From assembly GCA_035041965.1 (NCBI GenBank), contig JAPYMA010000682.1:1-64000 (forward strand): a stretch of DNA of 64,000 nt, written 5' to 3'. Under the pieces are notes generated by a model that worked only from the letters and a program-made list of their open reading frames with translations, was not told where the DNA came from and ran no database searches. This document shows, piece by piece, positions 60,381-64,000 of the stretch (position 1 is its first letter; every line of letters starts with the position of its first letter). Made by a program: the position numbers and the translations under genes. This DNA comes from Anisakis pegreffii. Taxonomy: Eukaryota > Nematoda > Chromadorea > Rhabditida > Anisakidae.

Positions 60381-63300
60381 ATCTCCTGTTCCGCGATTCG
60401 AATGACAATTCAGTCTTGCTAATCTTAATGAATGCCTCAGGCCGTATTTCTTCGAGCGATTAGAATTTCGTGTTTGAAAGCTGACAAAATAAGTCGTGAG
60501 GGGGATAAGCATAAGTTTTCGTTATTGGGGGGGGGGTGGATTATGTTGATGTGGCGCCATGGGAAGGTTATTCATTGTTGATAAAGCACTCTTTCAAGGA
60601 CAACATTTCACGTCGTGTTATATAATGCTTGTCAGTATTAGTTTATATTAATAATCATTATATAATATTACATGAATTATAGCTATGCAAGGTGCAGTCG
60701 AATGCGATAATCACATCATTATTTCTAAAATCCGGTTTTGATGAGCAGAATCGGATCTGATTTTTGATTTGTTCCATAAAATATACGACAAAATTGTTGA
60801 TTGCAATCGAGAAACTTGATTTCAAGGTTGAAAAATGAATCGGTCGTTTATTATTCATGATTATTGTTATTATGATGATCATTGTGGTTGTTGAATGCCA
60901 TACAAACAACAATTTATGTGCGTTTCAAAGCGTTGCCGTTTTCGACATTCAATTAGTGTTTTAAATGGAAATTTTAGCTCATAAAAGACTATTCTCTGCC
61001 CTTCAATGCTTCTGAAACGATTCATGATGCGGTTTGCGAAAATGAATACAGTTGAATATTCGTTGATCGAGGCGGTAATAAATGTCAAATGCAACAGATT
61101 ATTGCATACTGTTTGAAATCTTATTATTTTTCACTGACTCGAAAAACTGAACGAATTTCGTCGAGACGGATCACCGTTTAAATTTTGTGCCACAATTCAA
61201 AAATCGTTAGAAGAGAGACTTCATAGAGGAGATATTGAGTATTTGAATATAAAATAATTGTATTCTTATTGTTAGAATGTTTACTTACTTATAACGACTA
61301 GATTGAATTGTGTGAAACAACGTTTATGAATAAACTCATTTTATGTCAACATCGCCTCAGGTTCAATCGGATATTCTATCCAGTCGTCACCCTACTAAAA
61401 CCATTCTGAAGCATTCACTTTTCAACAACCAGCTTTATTCGGTTATACAAATATCCATTATTACGTTCGCACTCGAAAATCGTCGTCATCATTATTACTT
61501 TAATGGCGATATCATTGTTTAGCAGTTATGTTATTACTTTATTATGCATCGAGATTATTACAATTTCAAAATTAAATATTCTATCATATTTGATAAACAG
61601 TATCTTTTAACATCTTAGATATGCATTTATAACTCATAAACAGCATATATCTCTTAGATATCCGAAGAAGATCAATTCCTATCTCACACTGGCATCATTC
61701 AATCCAACAAATAATAGCGATCATAAGTCGCTAACTACCCTCTTTTGTATGCTTATTTGATTTTGATACTTCACTGATGGCTTGAGTCATAATGAACATC
61801 CTTCCGTAAGATGAATATGAGGCATTATCCTCCACTATCAAATCATATCGCACGTTTCATTCGGCAACTTTTATGAACGATCAATTGAAAGAATGAATGT
61901 ATTATAAGTGATTTGTTCAAATCTTGTATGCGATTTGTACGTCTCTAATCGTTATCATATCACACACACACACATCGATGCATTCTTCTTTTTATGTTTA
62001 TCTATTAATTTGTATCATTATAAAACTTTCTCCTTGTTAATACAAAATAAAATGATCGCAATACATCAGCGCACAATGCTTCCTCTATTCATTCCCATTT
62101 CAATCTTATCCAATATTCATTCCGTAATAATTGGCTTATAGACTGGGATTGTTTTCTTGAGTGGTTTCCTGAAAACATCGCTCGGTGTATATTCAGTTCC
62201 CTTGTTTTATCAATTCCAGGAGGGTGCTGCACACTTTCCAGAAATTCCAACCGAAAATAATCAGGAAAATGCTAATTTTTATTGAGTACTAGATCACGCG
62301 TTCGTAAATTTATCAAAGGTGATCATTTTCATTGAATGACTGATCATATAGCTGTTCTGATGCAAAAAAATAAATAGTATCACAATCGGAGTATCGAAAA
62401 ATGATACTCGAGATAACAATTTTTGAAAAGCATCAATCATTGTGATGAATTCAGTATCAAATGCAAGAAATTGCCTGCTTTTTTTTTGATATCGTTATAG
62501 ACGTTCAATAAGCTTTGCTTAAAATTGAGAAAGAAACCCGTCGGACCAGTTGTTAAAAGAGAATCGCTCTTTTTTATCATTGAAATGATTCAAATGATTT
62601 TGAATTATTCACAAAATGGATTGTTTTCAATCATTTACATTAAGATTCTGAAGTGGAACGAAGTCGGAACAAAACGGTTTTTTAGATGATGAATTTGGGA
62701 TTTTTATTGCTTGTGCTCCTTTGCTCTGGAAAATTTTCCATACGAATTAATTTCCTGAGATCATTGCTATCGTTCCACTTCTGATGGGATTTCAAAATGA
62801 CTTCAGTTTGGGGATTATGACTAAGAAGTCTCATTTCTTAATCACTCTGCAAGAACTTATCAGTACTTTGCATTAAGATAACTGATTATCCTACAAAAAA
62901 CAAGAAAATAAAAAGCTGAACTATCAAATGGAAACTTTACCTACTATTATCCTCATTGTTTTGTTCCGTTGCCGTCTCACTCATCAATGTCACAAAAGTT
63001 GTCCACTTCTAAATTCTGGCCACAAGCTTGCAGCGCAGTACATCATGAATCACTCGGAATCATGTTGCTTTATCGACCAATATTCAATGTTCCGCATAAT
63101 TCTGATGACTGAGGCTTGTGCACTGAGATGTGCACATTTTTCATATGTATGATAATTGTTTTCGTTTTAGAAACATTTAATGAGTCAGTCGCAAATAGAA
63201 TATGAAAATTCAATAGAAAAGCAAACCGAAACGTTTTGCATCTTCCACAGTTATATTTTAATTTATTATAATAATACAACGAATGAATGAAAATCATTAA

Positions 63301-64000
63301 GAACATTCAAAATTTTTCATTCATATTGATTTGATGATGTTTACACTGTGATCAAGCAACCAGTTTTTGATCATCATCATCTGCATATGCCAATCGACTT
63401 GCTCAATCCTCTTTTTGAATCACCGAATCCCCTTCAACTATCGCCTCGGGGCTTTTTGAATTGTGCTCTTCTTTGGTTGTTTCTTTGGTTGCTTTCTGCC
63501 GTTGCCTGTCGTTCATCAACGGCTTGTTGCTTCTCCTTAAAATTATTCTGTTGAAGATCTGATTTCAAATTCACTCTCAAATCATCATCACAGGTTTCGT
63601 TTCGTTTCGTTTTGTTTCAGTTGTTACTACTGCCACTTCAAGTTCCTGGTTTTCTACTTCACAACGTATTACTCCGTTATACTTATAAGCACACTCGATA
63701 AAGTACTTGTTGGTATTACCAACAACTTTCTATCCTATCTGTAAGAAGCAATCACTAGAATCATAGTCAGTGTTCCATATCCATCTGAACTCAACAACGA
63801 AATTATACCAATGCATGATCGATAGTCACTTGTTTGTTAGTATCACAAACCTTGAAAAAAAAAATCTCCATGAGAAGGTTTTGCTCGAAATGGAGTTTGA
63901 ATTTGACATGAAGTTGAATTCGATGAGCCATGAGTGGGAATTGATCCGATTACATGGCTGATCTAATCGCATGTCTGGGCTGGCTTGTCATCGTGTTACA

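Larger units (their letters stand above)
59136..64000. other. Terminal region, no recognised gene
   Basis: AT-rich sequence with only short open frames. It contains a diverged direct duplicate (59615-59660 and 60336-60380), a run of ten G at 60527-60536 and a short CA run near 61961-61974. I see nothing else. Confidence 0.5.

Overview
This is eukaryotic, intron-rich DNA and almost certainly from a nematode. It is AT-rich. The genes I can join have many short exons with TTTCAG-type 3' splice sites. It carries a MATH-BTB gene, a class much expanded in nematodes. It also links an enhancer-of-polycomb gene, an AAMP-type WD40 gene and TFIIA-gamma; from memory the C. elegans counterparts are neighbours on chromosome III (Y111B2A.11 to .13). 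Several multi-kilobase introns suggest a larger-genome nematode, such as an ascaridoid, rather than a Caenorhabditis, but I cannot name the species.

Layout. 130-8605: a head-to-tail array of about 24 copies of a 353-bp satellite monomer, with diverged copies at both edges. 8.6-12.1 kb: non-coding, with one copy of an old dispersed repeat interrupted by a 193-bp hAT-type MITE. 12.19-14.52 kb, minus strand: a MATH-BTB gene lacking a recognisable first exon. 14.5-20.3 kb: no confident gene; it holds a GC-rich patch and the second, uninterrupted copy of the dispersed repeat. 20.42-44.12 kb, minus strand: a complete enhancer-of-polycomb gene of 17 exons, whose two 5' introns are 7-9 kb. 44.1-47.6 kb: a divergent intergenic region. 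47.61-53.23 kb, plus strand: a complete 7-exon AAMP-like WD40 gene with a minisatellite-bearing MITE in intron 4. 53.86-54.87 kb and 57.60-58.56 kb, plus strand: two complete tandem TFIIA-gamma genes of three exons each with matching intron positions. 58.6-64 kb: no recognised gene.

How the genes work together. Three of the four gene families act in gene expression: EPC as scaffold of a NuA4/TIP60-type histone acetyltransferase, TFIIA-gamma in pre-initiation complex assembly, and AAMP, whose yeast relative Sqt1 is a ribosomal-protein chaperone. The MATH-BTB protein is expected to be a CUL3 substrate adaptor. They do not form an obvious pathway; the linkage looks like ancestral microsynteny. 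Exon boundaries were read by eye from the sequence, family resemblance, splice dinucleotides and reading-frame arithmetic. The EPC, AAMP and both TFIIA-gamma models close in frame from start to stop. The most unusual content is the satellite array, the paired MITE/minisatellite features, the TFIIA-gamma duplication and the apparent GC-AG introns of the MATH-BTB gene.
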